64,000 bases of DNA from Sphingobacterium faecium (GTDB lineage: Bacteria > Bacteroidota > Bacteroidia > Sphingobacteriales > Sphingobacteriaceae), in NCBI RefSeq assembly GCF_003054045.1, contig NZ_QBKH01000011.1, positions 43,575 to 107,574 on the forward strand, read 5' to 3'. Positions 56,252-64,000 of this stretch are shown in pieces. The notes under the pieces were generated by a model. The model was not told the DNA's origin, ran no database searches, and saw only the letters and a list, made by a program, of their open reading frames with translations. Numbering within the stretch: the stretch's first letter is position 1; each line of letters opens with the position of its first letter. Both the position numbers and the translations under genes were made by a program.

Positions 56252-56976
56252 TTAATTTATTCGCGGATCTATCCAGAATAGATCACGGAGTTGCAGTAGG
56301 TCTTCTGTATCCATCAAGTTATAAACCAGCTCATCTTTCTCTTCTAAAGGAATTGTTATTTGCTGATCCGTTCCAAGTAAAATATGGTTAAAATAGCATC
56401 CTTGTCATATATCGAGATATCGGATTGTACCATAGTAACATCATGTGTACTAAACCATTCTCTTGCCTGTTCTTGATCTAGACAGATCAGGGAACGGGTT
56501 AGATCTTCAAGATCTCGCATCTCATCGATGATATGAGTGGGATAATTTACGCCAATATAAGCTAGATAAAGGAGATGATTGCCAGTGCGCAAGGCATAAT
56601 TACGAATTAAGACCCGCTTCGGATCGAATGAAAAAACATAATATTCTGGATTGGAGATAAACTTATATTGCTTGCCGTAAAACTGGATTTTATCCTCCAA
56701 TTCCCCTAAATGATCTATTTCAATAAATACTTCTCCTAAAAGCTGCCCCTCCGCTATATTGGCTAGTGCATCGTCGATGACCAATAGCGCTTGCTCTTCC
56801 ATAGGAACAATGCTTCCACTACAATCTAGGTGTAACAAATAATCATCAACATCTGGAACAGTTAACGGATACCATGTTGGGTTTTCGTCGTCAACTGTAT
56901 TTTTAGATGTCAAAATGTTATAACCGTTACGTTTTAATTCTAATAGTATGACTCTACTCAGGGGGACAAACTTCAT
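56252..56976 (-). pseudogene. Unknown gene, paralogue of 17.2-kb gene, frameshifted near 3' end
   Basis: The frame from 56976 gives 206 residues (LLELKRNGYNILTSKNTVDD, VMIDDALANI-type block, PTHIIDEMRDLEDLTRSLIC). Near 56385 it runs out of frame; one base over, TDQQITIPLEEKDELVYN and LMDTEDLLQLRDLFWIDP continue to a stop at 56252. Intact length would be about 240 residues. The N-terminal third matches the small gene at 17183-17416. Soluble, family unknown. Confidence 0.55.
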
Positions 56977-57137
56977 AAGATCTCTTGAGGATTTAGTGAC
57001 TGACGATAAAACTATAACCGGTTGTGGTATGTAAGAATTAATGGTATTGCTATTATATTGGAAAATCAGGATATCTATCTAAATTTGATTTTTCACTAAA
57101 AACCTGTAAATTCATTGGAATTAACCCTCGCTCAATT

Positions 57138-57770
57138 ATGCACAATATCGATTTGTTTAACCAATATAGAAACCTCAAACCAAAAAGAACATTTTTAATT
57201 TTTATACTTTTAACTATTTTCTATAATACAAGCTCTGCACAAAAAGATCCGCAGCTTAGGGATGCATTGTCAATCATCACAAAAGCATCGATTTCCGGAG
57301 ATGTTGAAGGTATTCTGAGCCAAACTTCTTTCCGCTTAATTAAATGTATGGGCGGAATAGAACAAGCAACAAAACTGACTAAGGAAGTCTATTCTTCGCT
57401 TACAAATTATGGAATTAAATTTGATTCTGTCATCAATTACGTTGATATGGAGATCTCAAAAATTGATGGGATAGCATATTGCTTTATTCCTCAAGTATTG
57501 GTAATGTCTATGCCTGAAAAAGACAAAATAGCTATCACTTCAGCGAACTTATTAGCGTTAAAAGAAGGTGAACCAGAAAGATGGACTTTCTTAAATTTCA
57601 ATAAAATGGATCAGGAAAAAATTAATTTGTTTCTTCCCGAATTTAACGGTAAAATTACTCTTCCGAAGGGTTTAGAAAAAAAAACATTAGTTGTAGGGAA
57701 AGAAGAAGTAGGAAAAACTGTTGAGCAGATGATGAAACTTATAGATGAATCTGTCAAAAAACGCGACTAG
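57138..57770 (+). CDS. Exported hypothetical protein
   Basis: 210 residues; a signal-peptide-like stretch (RTFLIFILLTIFYNTSSAQ) follows a 17-residue basic start. The mature part (QLRDALSIITKASISGDVEG, YVDMEISKIDGIAYCFIPQV, RWTFLNFNKMDQEKINLFLP) has an NTF2/lumazine-binding-like rhythm but weak. First of a series of plus-strand genes ahead of unit A copy 3. Confidence 0.55.
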   Translation: MHNIDLFNQYRNLKPKRTFLIFILLTIFYNTSSAQKDPQLRDALSIITKASISGDVEGILSQTSFRLIKCMGGIEQATKLTKEVYSSLTNYGIKFDSVINYVDMEISKIDGIAYCFIPQVLVMSMPEKDKIAITSANLLALKEGEPERWTFLNFNKMDQEKINLFLPEFNGKITLPKGLEKKTLVVGKEEVGKTVEQMMKLIDESVKKRD

Positions 57771-57794
57771 TTTTAAGCCAGCTAAAAGTAAGAT

Positions 57795-58328
57795 ATGAAA
57801 ACAAATACTCAAGAAAAATTTGAAAAGCTCATAAAAGAAGGTTTTCATGATACTTTAAAAGGACTGGGCTTTAAAAAGAAGGCTAATAATTTCTATCTAC
57901 CCCTTGAAAAAATAGGTCACATAATAAATATTCAAAAAAGTTATTACAGCACCAAGGATGATATCAATTTCACAATTAACATTGGAATCTTTTCACCTGA
58001 GTATTGGCTAGCCTGTTTTAATTTCCTAAATAAAGAAATTCCAACATTTCCAACCGAACCCGAATGTTTAATAAGAAAAAGAATTGGAGAGATTAAGGAT
58101 TTGCCAGATGTGTGGTATAATATAAATGGTCTGACAGATGTCGATGAGCTCATTGTTGAAATGAAATATAATATTTCAGATTTCATTTTACCATTCTTTG
58201 AAAAATTAAACACTGTGGAGAACATTATCAACGAACTAGAAATATCTGAAGAATCGTTATTACATACTGCAGCTAAAATGAAATTCTTTGCTGAGCTAAA
58301 GATCGTTGATAAAGCCAAAGGCGAATAG
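57795..58328 (+). CDS. DUF4304-like protein, probable immunity
   Basis: 177 residues, cytoplasmic. EKFEKLIKEGFHDTLKGLGF and KKKANNFYLPLEKIGHIINI, then NFTINIGIFSPEYWLACF, match the DUF4304 pattern (a conserved N-terminal helix with GFKK, then 'iniqks...FtinlGi'). DUF4304 proteins occur as immunity or accessory genes in polymorphic-toxin loci. 24 bp after the preceding gene, possibly co-transcribed. Confidence 0.6.
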   Translation: MKTNTQEKFEKLIKEGFHDTLKGLGFKKKANNFYLPLEKIGHIINIQKSYYSTKDDINFTINIGIFSPEYWLACFNFLNKEIPTFPTEPECLIRKRIGEIKDLPDVWYNINGLTDVDELIVEMKYNISDFILPFFEKLNTVENIINELEISEESLLHTAAKMKFFAELKIVDKAKGE

Positions 58329-58531
58329 AAAAAATATCCAAAGAATAATATAATCGTTTGTCCCATCATTAGTCAAGCACCAACCATCCATAATTTAAAA
58401 TATGGGAACTGTCCTATTCTTTTTAAGGTATTAACATCAAATAAAAAAAACTTGACGAAATGATGTTGACTTATTAAATACTTTGATTTTTGAGTCCTGT
58501 TTTGTAAATTCAAAAGATAGTAATCCATAGT

Positions 58532-59089
58532 ATGAATTTTTTAAAAATAGCCCAAGTTATTATCCTTATGATGCTTTTTATTGGCTGTGAAGATCCACAT
58601 CGAAGAAAGAAAATGGATTTTGGTCTATTTACACTTGATGTCCCTTATAAATGGCAGCAGGTTAAAAAAAATGGAATAGATAGTTATGTAGGTGCCATTG
58701 CTGTAGATAAATCTGATACACTGTACTTTGATCTGGGTATGTACTCTAATAATTTGACTGAGCATAACATAGAAATAATCACGAGACAGATGATGGAGGA
58801 AAGTGCTACTGACTCCATGAAAGATATTATTGTAAAGGACATACCGCTAGATTTTGATGCCGATCGGTTTAGAAAACAAAATGTATCTTGGGATACGATT
58901 CATAATAGACATGCTAAAATAGTATTTGCTAGAATATCCGGTAATGGATTGACAGGAGTTTACATCGACAGTCTATGGCAGAGAGGTTCTTCAAAAACCC
59001 GATTTAACCTTGCTGCAGCAGATTTAAAAGTACAAAACGAAAAGGATCTTCTAAATGCGGTAAAGACATTGCGATTTTATAAGAAGTAA
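58532..59089 (+). CDS. Lipoprotein, hypothetical
   Basis: 185 residues with a lipoprotein signal (AQVIILMMLFIGCED, Cys19). Mature part: FGLFTLDVPYKWQQVKKNGI, FDLGMYSNNLTEHNIEIITR, TGVYIDSLWQRGSSKTRFNL. Resembles small lipoproteins found beside T6SS-type immunity genes, but no family is certain. Confidence 0.55.
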   Translation: MNFLKIAQVIILMMLFIGCEDPHRRKKMDFGLFTLDVPYKWQQVKKNGIDSYVGAIAVDKSDTLYFDLGMYSNNLTEHNIEIITRQMMEESATDSMKDIIVKDIPLDFDADRFRKQNVSWDTIHNRHAKIVFARISGNGLTGVYIDSLWQRGSSKTRFNLAAADLKVQNEKDLLNAVKTLRFYKK

Positions 59090-59100
59090 CATTGGTAAAA

Positions 59101-59571
59101 TGAAAAAAATGAACGCCCCACTATTTGTTCATCTCTGTTTTATGATCATGACTTTTATGCGTTATTCACAGATCGGGATTGGCTACATTATTTTACTGAG
59201 AATTTAAATTTTAATCTAGTTATTTTTGGGATACAAGCAGCAGGGCTTATGTATGCTGGATATGTACAGGGGCAAAATAATAAAAGGATCTATCCATATT
59301 CTTGCCCGGATTGATTGGACTGTTAATACTTGTTTCGTGTATACTGATAACAGGAGGTTATCAGTTTAATACCAACAGAGATATCTCGATCTTGTGGCTG
59401 ACATTTGAGGCTTACTATATAGTCTATGATGTATTAATATATAAAATTTTGAATAAAGCTCCAAGTGTAACTCATTTTCAAGCTCAATGCATTTACATTA
59501 TTCTTTCGTCCACACTTCCGCTTATTGGTTATATTATCTTTCAATTGAAAAGGAATTCTGCTCGTAAATAA
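59101..59571 (+). pseudogene. Small membrane protein, multiply frameshifted
   Basis: Starts MKKMNAPLFVHLCFMIMTFM at 59101, shifts near 59195, continues VIFGIQAAGLMYAGYVQGQ, shifts again near 59300, and continues IGLLILVSCILITGGYQFNT to a stop at 59571. Together about 155 residues with four hydrophobic segments. Two indels make it non-functional unless they are sequencing errors. Confidence 0.5.
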
Positions 59572-59698
59572 TATAGCTATGAAAAGTAATGGTGGTTAGC
59601 TTGTGATCCCCTACTTTTATCCAAAGGCAGATCGATAGTCGAAATAAACGTATTTAATATTTTCCCAAACTCCAGTACGCCCATATCGCCAACATGTG

Positions 59699-59800
59699 CT
59701 AGCTCCGGATCACACTCAAAGCATTGGCTCCAATAACAGCTGTTGCTGAAATGAGATCAAAATAACGCAGGACTTCTCTCCCCTTGATGGTATTGGTATT
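59699..59800 (-). repeat. Unit B remnant, copy 5 (YbjQ N-terminal fragment)
   Basis: About 100 bp on the minus strand matching the YbjQ start (reverse complement of AATACCATCAAGGGGAGAGA and CAACAGCTGTTATTGGAGCC). No hairpin or Rpn gene follows in this copy. The rest of the 59572-59963 gap is AT-rich without a gene. Confidence 0.7.
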
Positions 59801-59963
59801 TTTTTCTTCAGTTTTAAATTAGTAATATTTATAAAGCAGTTAGCGAATAATCTCTTTATCATTGATTTCTCAATTTATTGTATTAAAAAATAGGATGAGG
59901 ACATTAATTTCATTATCTTAATAAAAGAAATTATAATATTATTGACTTAGAGCTTCGCTAAAT

Positions 59964-60932
59964 ATGATATTGACCAATTGTACGCCTTTTCTTAAAAACT
60001 TATTAAAATACATTTCAATATTACTTTTTTGGGGTTGTCCTTTACTCTGTTTTTCTCAATATAAACTTAAGGATACCACGAAATTTGTAACAAATAATTT
60101 GCCGGCTTATGTATACAGGTTGGACCAGTATAAATATAAAAATATACCGGTTATTGATAGAAAATCAATTGTAAGTACTCTGTTGCGAGAATATTATATT
60201 GACGAATTGGTCTCAGGAAATGAGACCTTAAGTAAGGATCGCTATTATGCATTGAGCCACCATCTTTCAGCCAAAACATTTAATTCGCTAAACAATCGCG
60301 ATAGATTTAACTACTGTATGATGACACAAGAATTCTATATGCAAAATTGTGGAAGTCTTGGTCGATTTAAATCAACAGGAATATACGGTGCCTTTTATCG
60401 ATCAGATTTACCTTTAGAGTATTGGAGCGATAGACAATTACAATTTTTACATAAGAATAGAAAAGAAATCATTGGTTACGTGGATCAAATGTGGTCCGAT
60501 TTAAAATTTATTGGTGATAACACAAAAGATCTATTGGTAGAATTGATCATGTGGGAGGAGATCCCTAATATATTGCAACAAATAGAATTATCTCCTCAAG
60601 ATAATAGCTTATACTCAGTATTAGTTCAAATTATGATGCGTGCAAAATTCACGACATTTGAAGCTTCAAAGATCTATGAAAAAATTTATGGCCCTGAGTC
60701 TTACATTGCTAGTCAGATCGCAGGTACAGAGGAAAACAGGACAGCAATAGTTGACATGGCAAAAAAATGTTATGCTGAATTGGATGTGATCCCAAATTAT
60801 AATGTCCCGATATATGTTAGGCAGTCAAGACCATCTTACTCCTCTGACGGGCTTAAGGAGGAATTGGTTACAAGAAAAAAGGATTGGCCAATAAAAAAAG
60901 TACAAACTCCTATATTTAAAATTAAATTATAA
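59964..60932 (+). CDS. Exported hypothetical protein
   Basis: 322 residues with a signal peptide (ISILLFWGCPLLCFSQ). Rich in aromatic and charged residues (NNRDRFNYCMMTQEFYMQNC, EIIGYVDQMWSDLKFIGDNT), with a basic C-terminal tail. It ends 36 bp before unit A copy 3 and is convergent with the NTF2-like gene. No family recognised. Confidence 0.55.
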   Translation: MILTNCTPFLKNLLKYISILLFWGCPLLCFSQYKLKDTTKFVTNNLPAYVYRLDQYKYKNIPVIDRKSIVSTLLREYYIDELVSGNETLSKDRYYALSHHLSAKTFNSLNNRDRFNYCMMTQEFYMQNCGSLGRFKSTGIYGAFYRSDLPLEYWSDRQLQFLHKNRKEIIGYVDQMWSDLKFIGDNTKDLLVELIMWEEIPNILQQIELSPQDNSLYSVLVQIMMRAKFTTFEASKIYEKIYGPESYIASQIAGTEENRTAIVDMAKKCYAELDVIPNYNVPIYVRQSRPSYSSDGLKEELVTRKKDWPIKKVQTPIFKIKL

Positions 60933-60967
60933 CTTATTGAAATCACTCTTTATATCAAAAACAGAGA

Positions 60968-61945
60968 CACTAAAAAGCCACATCTTACGACATGGCTTCT
61001 AGTTAATATATGGATTAAACTTGATTACTTATAAGAATTGATCGATTGAGATACTTTCCAATTACCGCCGTCATTGACTAAAGTCACAAGATCTGTTTTG
61101 GTAAAACCTTCAAACTGCATCGTTACTTTGGCGATCATATAGTCTGCTGACTCCTGTACGATGGTAGTTCTGGTTTTACAGTTTAATTGCTCTCCTTTTT
61201 GTTTTTTCAAGAAGGAGATAACTTCCAAACGGCTATTGGTTTTATCTTCTGATGTCTGAACTTTTTGACTGAAGTCTGTTGTAAACAGCTGCTCTACTCC
61301 AGCCGATTGACCTGCTGTCATAACCGCAACATAATGATCAATGGCTAGATCTGCTGTAGATAAATTGACCACTGCTTTTTTAGGGTTTGATACCTCTGGT
61401 TTGCCTGCTGCGATAGTGAATGTAGATACTGCTATTAAGGCTGCTGCTGCGAATGTTTTTGCTAAAGTGTTCATAATGTCTTTATTTTATAGTTTGTTAG
61501 TTCTTATTTGTTGATTCAAAAGTAGGGTGTAAATCGTCCTTACCCTATGGCAATTAGACTAAACCAACTAAAAACTCGGTGAATGATCGAAATGAATAGG
61601 TGAAATTATTTTAAACTTTTTTGAACTATTCTATTCGACAGGTGTTCTTATAATACAAAGCGATAACAAATATACTTTCAACAGGAAAGTGTAAAACGAT
61701 AAATGACGTAGTACAGTAAATAAATCCAATTGCTTGAAAGCAATCTGGATGATGAAACAAAATAGAGGAAACGATAAGAAACATAAAAATTACTGTGCAG
61801 TTGAACGCCAAGATAAAGGGTCTAATGAGAATTAGGCCCTTTTGATGTATATGGATTCTCAAGAATTCGCAACTATTCTACATGATAGATATTTGGTTCT
61901 TATCTGTATCTTAACGCGGTTAACCTATATACTTATAATGGCTAA
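60968..61945. repeat. Constant unit A, copy 3
   Basis: Third copy: terminator stem AGCCACATCTTACGACATGGCT (split around a short loop), NTF2-like gene, and conserved upstream DNA through the AAAGGGTCTAAT hairpin and TTAACCTATATACTTATAAT, which is shared with copy 2. It lacks the roughly 50-bp segment CAGCCCCTCATCCACC-type present in copies 1 and 2. Confidence 0.85.
61025..61474 (-). CDS. Exported NTF2-like protein, copy 3
   Basis: 149 residues, differing from the other two copies at scattered positions (TLAKTF for TIAKTF, FTIAAG for FTMAAG, TTDFSQ, QTSEDK). All three keep the signal peptide and the C-terminal GGNWK..QSINSY, so purifying selection or conversion is plausible. Confidence 0.7.
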   Translation of the reverse strand: MNTLAKTFAAAALIAVSTFTIAAGKPEVSNPKKAVVNLSTADLAIDHYVAVMTAGQSAGVEQLFTTDFSQKVQTSEDKTNSRLEVISFLKKQKGEQLNCKTRTTIVQESADYMIAKVTMQFEGFTKTDLVTLVNDGGNWKVSQSINSYK

Positions 61946-62250
61946 AGTTAAGGTCATTAAAAGACAATAGCTACCTATATCATCTAAATGGTGTTTAAAT
62001 CACTAAATTTTAGAACTTGATTATACGCAATGCTAAGAAAAAAGAAATTAAAACAAATTATACTTTTTTAGTAGTATTGTATATTGAGATTTCAATCGCA
62101 TTTGATAATTATTATTTTCCAAATTGAATCACTGGGAATTATATATACGATTTTCATATATTAACTGTTAATGGTTCTTTTGATGATGATTGTACTAACA
62201 ATGGGAAGTACTTATCCCTTGAAAAATACCTTTAATACTATAATACATTT
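61946..62250. other. AT-rich spacer between unit A copy 3 and the next variable gene
   Basis: About 305 bp, no recognisable frame; may hold the promoter for the 62251 gene and remnants of an earlier variable gene. Confidence 0.4.
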
Positions 62251-62811
62251 ATGAAATTAATTTTACTTATCATCTCCCTTTTTACACACAACATTTTGCT
62301 ATCACAAATCAATACCAAAATTGAAGATATTGGAAAAAGAACCACCGAATTTTTAATACAAAGAGGAAAAATCGAAGATTTCAAGTATGCGCTTAAACTT
62401 AAAAGTCTGTTTCCAAAAGAAGATTTTTCTAGTTTTAAAGATAGTCCTGCTGAATTTGTCTTAGGAATGCTACAAGGTTCGGAATTGGAATTACCCGTTG
62501 CTTGGAATGAACTAAAAGTTAAAGCCAATAAACTGAACATTGATACGAACTCTTCCTATCACGAAACATATTTTGATAAAAAAGGTAGCGACAACTACGT
62601 GGTGACTTGTGTAATAAAATCACCTTCAGACTATTTTACATTCAGTTTTAATCTTCTAAAATGGGAAAAAGATATTTATATATCACGATTTTATAAAGAC
62701 GTAAGGAGATACAAATCTATTAAAGAAGTTAAAACTAATCTTTCTAGCATTGTCGATGATGAAATCGAAAAAGAGATACAAGAAATGGAAAAGGAGAATT
62801 ATCTAGAATAA
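62251..62811 (+). CDS. Exported hypothetical protein in the variable slot of unit A copy 3
   Basis: 186 residues with a short signal peptide (MKLILLIISLFTHNILLSQ). Mature part acidic and helical (NTKIEDIGKRTTEFLIQRGK, YALKLKSLFPKEDFSSFKDS) with a C-terminal EIEKEIQEMEKENYLE tail. It ends 19 bp before YbjQ-derived DNA. Immunity-like context only. Confidence 0.55.
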   Translation: MKLILLIISLFTHNILLSQINTKIEDIGKRTTEFLIQRGKIEDFKYALKLKSLFPKEDFSSFKDSPAEFVLGMLQGSELELPVAWNELKVKANKLNIDTNSSYHETYFDKKGSDNYVVTCVIKSPSDYFTFSFNLLKWEKDIYISRFYKDVRRYKSIKEVKTNLSSIVDDEIEKEIQEMEKENYLE

Positions 62812-62829
62812 GGGTGACTTAAAGTAGTC

Positions 62830-63065
62830 AATATAGCTACTGGAATTTGTTTTCATAATTGCGGGAGCGCCCACCGAAAAATCCCGAAGAGATCTGCGAA
62901 GCAAACAAGACGAAGCTCGCTCCGGATCGCACTCAAAGCATTGACTCCAATAACAGCTGGTGCTGAAAAGAGATTTTTGTGGTGATCGGTTTGATTAAAA
63001 AATACTGAAAGCCGTAAGGAGGGTATAAAACAAATAAAGCCATTCTTGACAGAATGGCTTTATTT
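62830..63065. repeat. Unit B remnant, copy 6 (YbjQ fragment plus hairpin)
   Basis: Minus-strand YbjQ-derived DNA (about 62838-62965) sharing the GAGATCTGCGAAGCAAACAA insertion with the 39.7-kb copy, then the GAAAGCCGTAAGGA spacer, then the hairpin (63032-63045 with 63052-63065, loop TTGACA). The Rpn gene follows to the right. Confidence 0.75.
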
Positions 63066-63090
63066 ATTATTTATATATGATCTATTTGAT

Positions 63091-64000
63091 TTATTTCAGC
63101 TTTTCAATCTCGTCGATGGTAAGGCCGGTACCCTCAGCAATTTGTTCTAAAGGTAAACCCATATTTTTAAATTTCAAAGCTGTCTCAATAGCTTTTTTCT
63201 GCTCGCCTTTTGCAATACCTTCTTTTAAACCCTCTTTTAAACCTCGATCATGTCCAATGCGCTGAGCAGTAGAATAGGTATTCTCTGCATCACGCTTATG
63301 TTTTAAACTTGCTTCGTATGCCATCTTATCCTCCGGTGTTAATTTTGCTACTTCGCCTATGTCAAAGATAAGACCAAATACCCGCTTATCCAAAAAATCC
63401 GGTATTTTATCAAGTTTACTCATGTTTTTCAATAAGTATAGCCACATATCCATATCCGTCTTTATATCAGCCTCATTCTTATTAAAATTTGGTAATACTA
63501 ACAGCTTATAACCAAGCTTTTCATAAAAAACACGATTACTCTGCTTATCGCAAAGGGCAACATCATAAAAATACTTTCCGGATTCTGTTTCTCCTAACTC
63601 AAATTCTAAGATACCAATAAAATATACTTCGGGAAGTTCGTATGTATTTCCCTTATAGCCCTTGGGTATAAGTTTATTGATAAGCCTGGATGTATAAAAA
63701 ACGGTTCGGTCTTTAAAAAAATCTTGATATAGCTGTTGCATCTCAATAATGAAATGCTCACCATCAATACCGGTACAATACAGATCGAAAATAACCTTCC
63801 TTTCATTTTCAAGATCGCCATCCTGCTCCACAGGCCGATAATGAAGATCTTGAATAACTTTCCCTCCCTCAAAGAGCCCATTTAAGAACCCAATTAAAAT
63901 CGGCTTATTTTCTTCCCTGCCAAAATAAAATTTAAAACTCCAGTCTCCACTAAAACCAACATACTTACCTAAGTTACTTTTTGTTTTTTTTATAATAATA
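63091..64000 (-). CDS. Rpn-family PD-(D/E)XK nuclease, partial (start beyond right edge)
   Basis: The frame is open to base 64000, so the N-terminus is outside the window. The visible part contains FKFYFGREENKPILIGFLNG (family start block), NERKVIFDLYCTGIDGEHFI with IEMQQ (D...ExQ), and the shared tail KNMGLPLEQIAEGTGLTIDE ending in EKLK. The linker IGHDRGLKEGLKEGIAKGEQ is the Rpn-type Gly/Lys repeat. Similar to but distinct from the 36.6-kb Rpn except for the nearly identical last 35 residues. Confidence 0.8.
   Translation of the reverse strand, partial: IIIKKTKSNLGKYVGFSGDWSFKFYFGREENKPILIGFLNGLFEGGKVIQDLHYRPVEQDGDLENERKVIFDLYCTGIDGEHFIIEMQQLYQDFFKDRTVFYTSRLINKLIPKGYKGNTYELPEVYFIGILEFELGETESGKYFYDVALCDKQSNRVFYEKLGYKLLVLPNFNKNEADIKTDMDMWLYLLKNMSKLDKIPDFLDKRVFGLIFDIGEVAKLTPEDKMAYEASLKHKRDAENTYSTAQRIGHDRGLKEGLKEGIAKGEQKKAIETALKFKNMGLPLEQIAEGTGLTIDEIEKLK

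Noticed and set aside
63606..63881. Minus-strand frame starting MGSLREGK
   Set aside because: Out-of-frame shadow; the true Rpn frame is open through the same bases to the window edge.
1..64000. tRNA or rRNA genes
   Set aside because: No cloverleaf with T-loop GGTTCNANNCC or rRNA-like segment was recognised by eye; weak candidates could have been missed.

Overview
The window looks like a low-GC Bacteroidota chromosome, most likely a Sphingobacteriaceae member close to Sphingobacterium. The evidence is a SusC/SusD pair, a TlpA-like thioredoxin, a MauE/DoxX membrane protein with a DUF6520-like partner, CPCC proteins, Rpn/PD-(D/E)XK nucleases, a MvdD-like ATP-grasp ligase, and weak or absent Shine-Dalgarno sequences. 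Only about the first 14 kb resembles ordinary chromosome; the rest is a patchwork of conflict, defence, peptide and decayed genes.

Layout. 0-2.1 kb (minus strand): the end of a LytS-like sensor, an LPLAT-like acyltransferase and a 41-residue peptide gene followed by a strong hairpin, resembling a small peptide-modification locus. 2.3-10.4 kb: a Crp/Fnr-like regulator, a MauE plus DUF6520-like pair, and an opposing SusC-SusD-TlpA operon. 10.4-14 kb: four less characterised genes, including a probable transglutaminase-fold protein and a TonB-C-terminal-like protein. 14.2-15.5 kb: an IS4-family element that truncated a CPCC gene. 15.5-17.6 kb: debris (CPCC, GNAT and unknown genes, small immunity-like ORFs).

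18.1-23.6 kb: a defence locus made of a two-helix K+-channel-like protein, two adjacent reverse transcriptases with YVDD motifs (arranged as in DRT type 3), a candidate ncRNA carrying an (AC)4 tract and ending in a terminator, and a DnaQ-like DEDDh exonuclease. An IS256-family element follows. 25.0-28.8 kb: a TIR-domain gene and two unknown genes. 29.6-31.6 kb: a graspetide (omega-ester peptide) operon with a three-core precursor, an ATP-grasp ligase and a membrane protein.

32-40 kb and 53-64 kb: cassette-like arrays. A constant unit A (NTF2-like secreted protein plus about 500 bp of conserved upstream DNA) appears three times. A constant unit B (YbjQ-type gene remnants, a conserved hairpin and, in several copies, an Rpn nuclease with an identical C-terminus) appears six times. 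Variable immunity-like or secreted genes lie between A and B, and many are frameshifted, truncated or carry a single stop codon.

40.1-41.8 kb: a decayed PIN/ImmA-IrrE toxin-antitoxin-like pair. 42.3-53.0 kb: a coherent plus-strand operon with two glycosyltransferases, a double-glycine-leader protein with an S-T-G-repeat linker and a Cys/His C-terminal domain, a periplasmic immunity candidate, an orphan toxin C-terminus, a second immunity paralogue, a GT4-GT2 fusion, a peptidase-containing ABC exporter and an HlyD-type adaptor. I infer an exported, possibly glycosylated toxin system. No rRNA, tRNA or CRISPR array was recognised.
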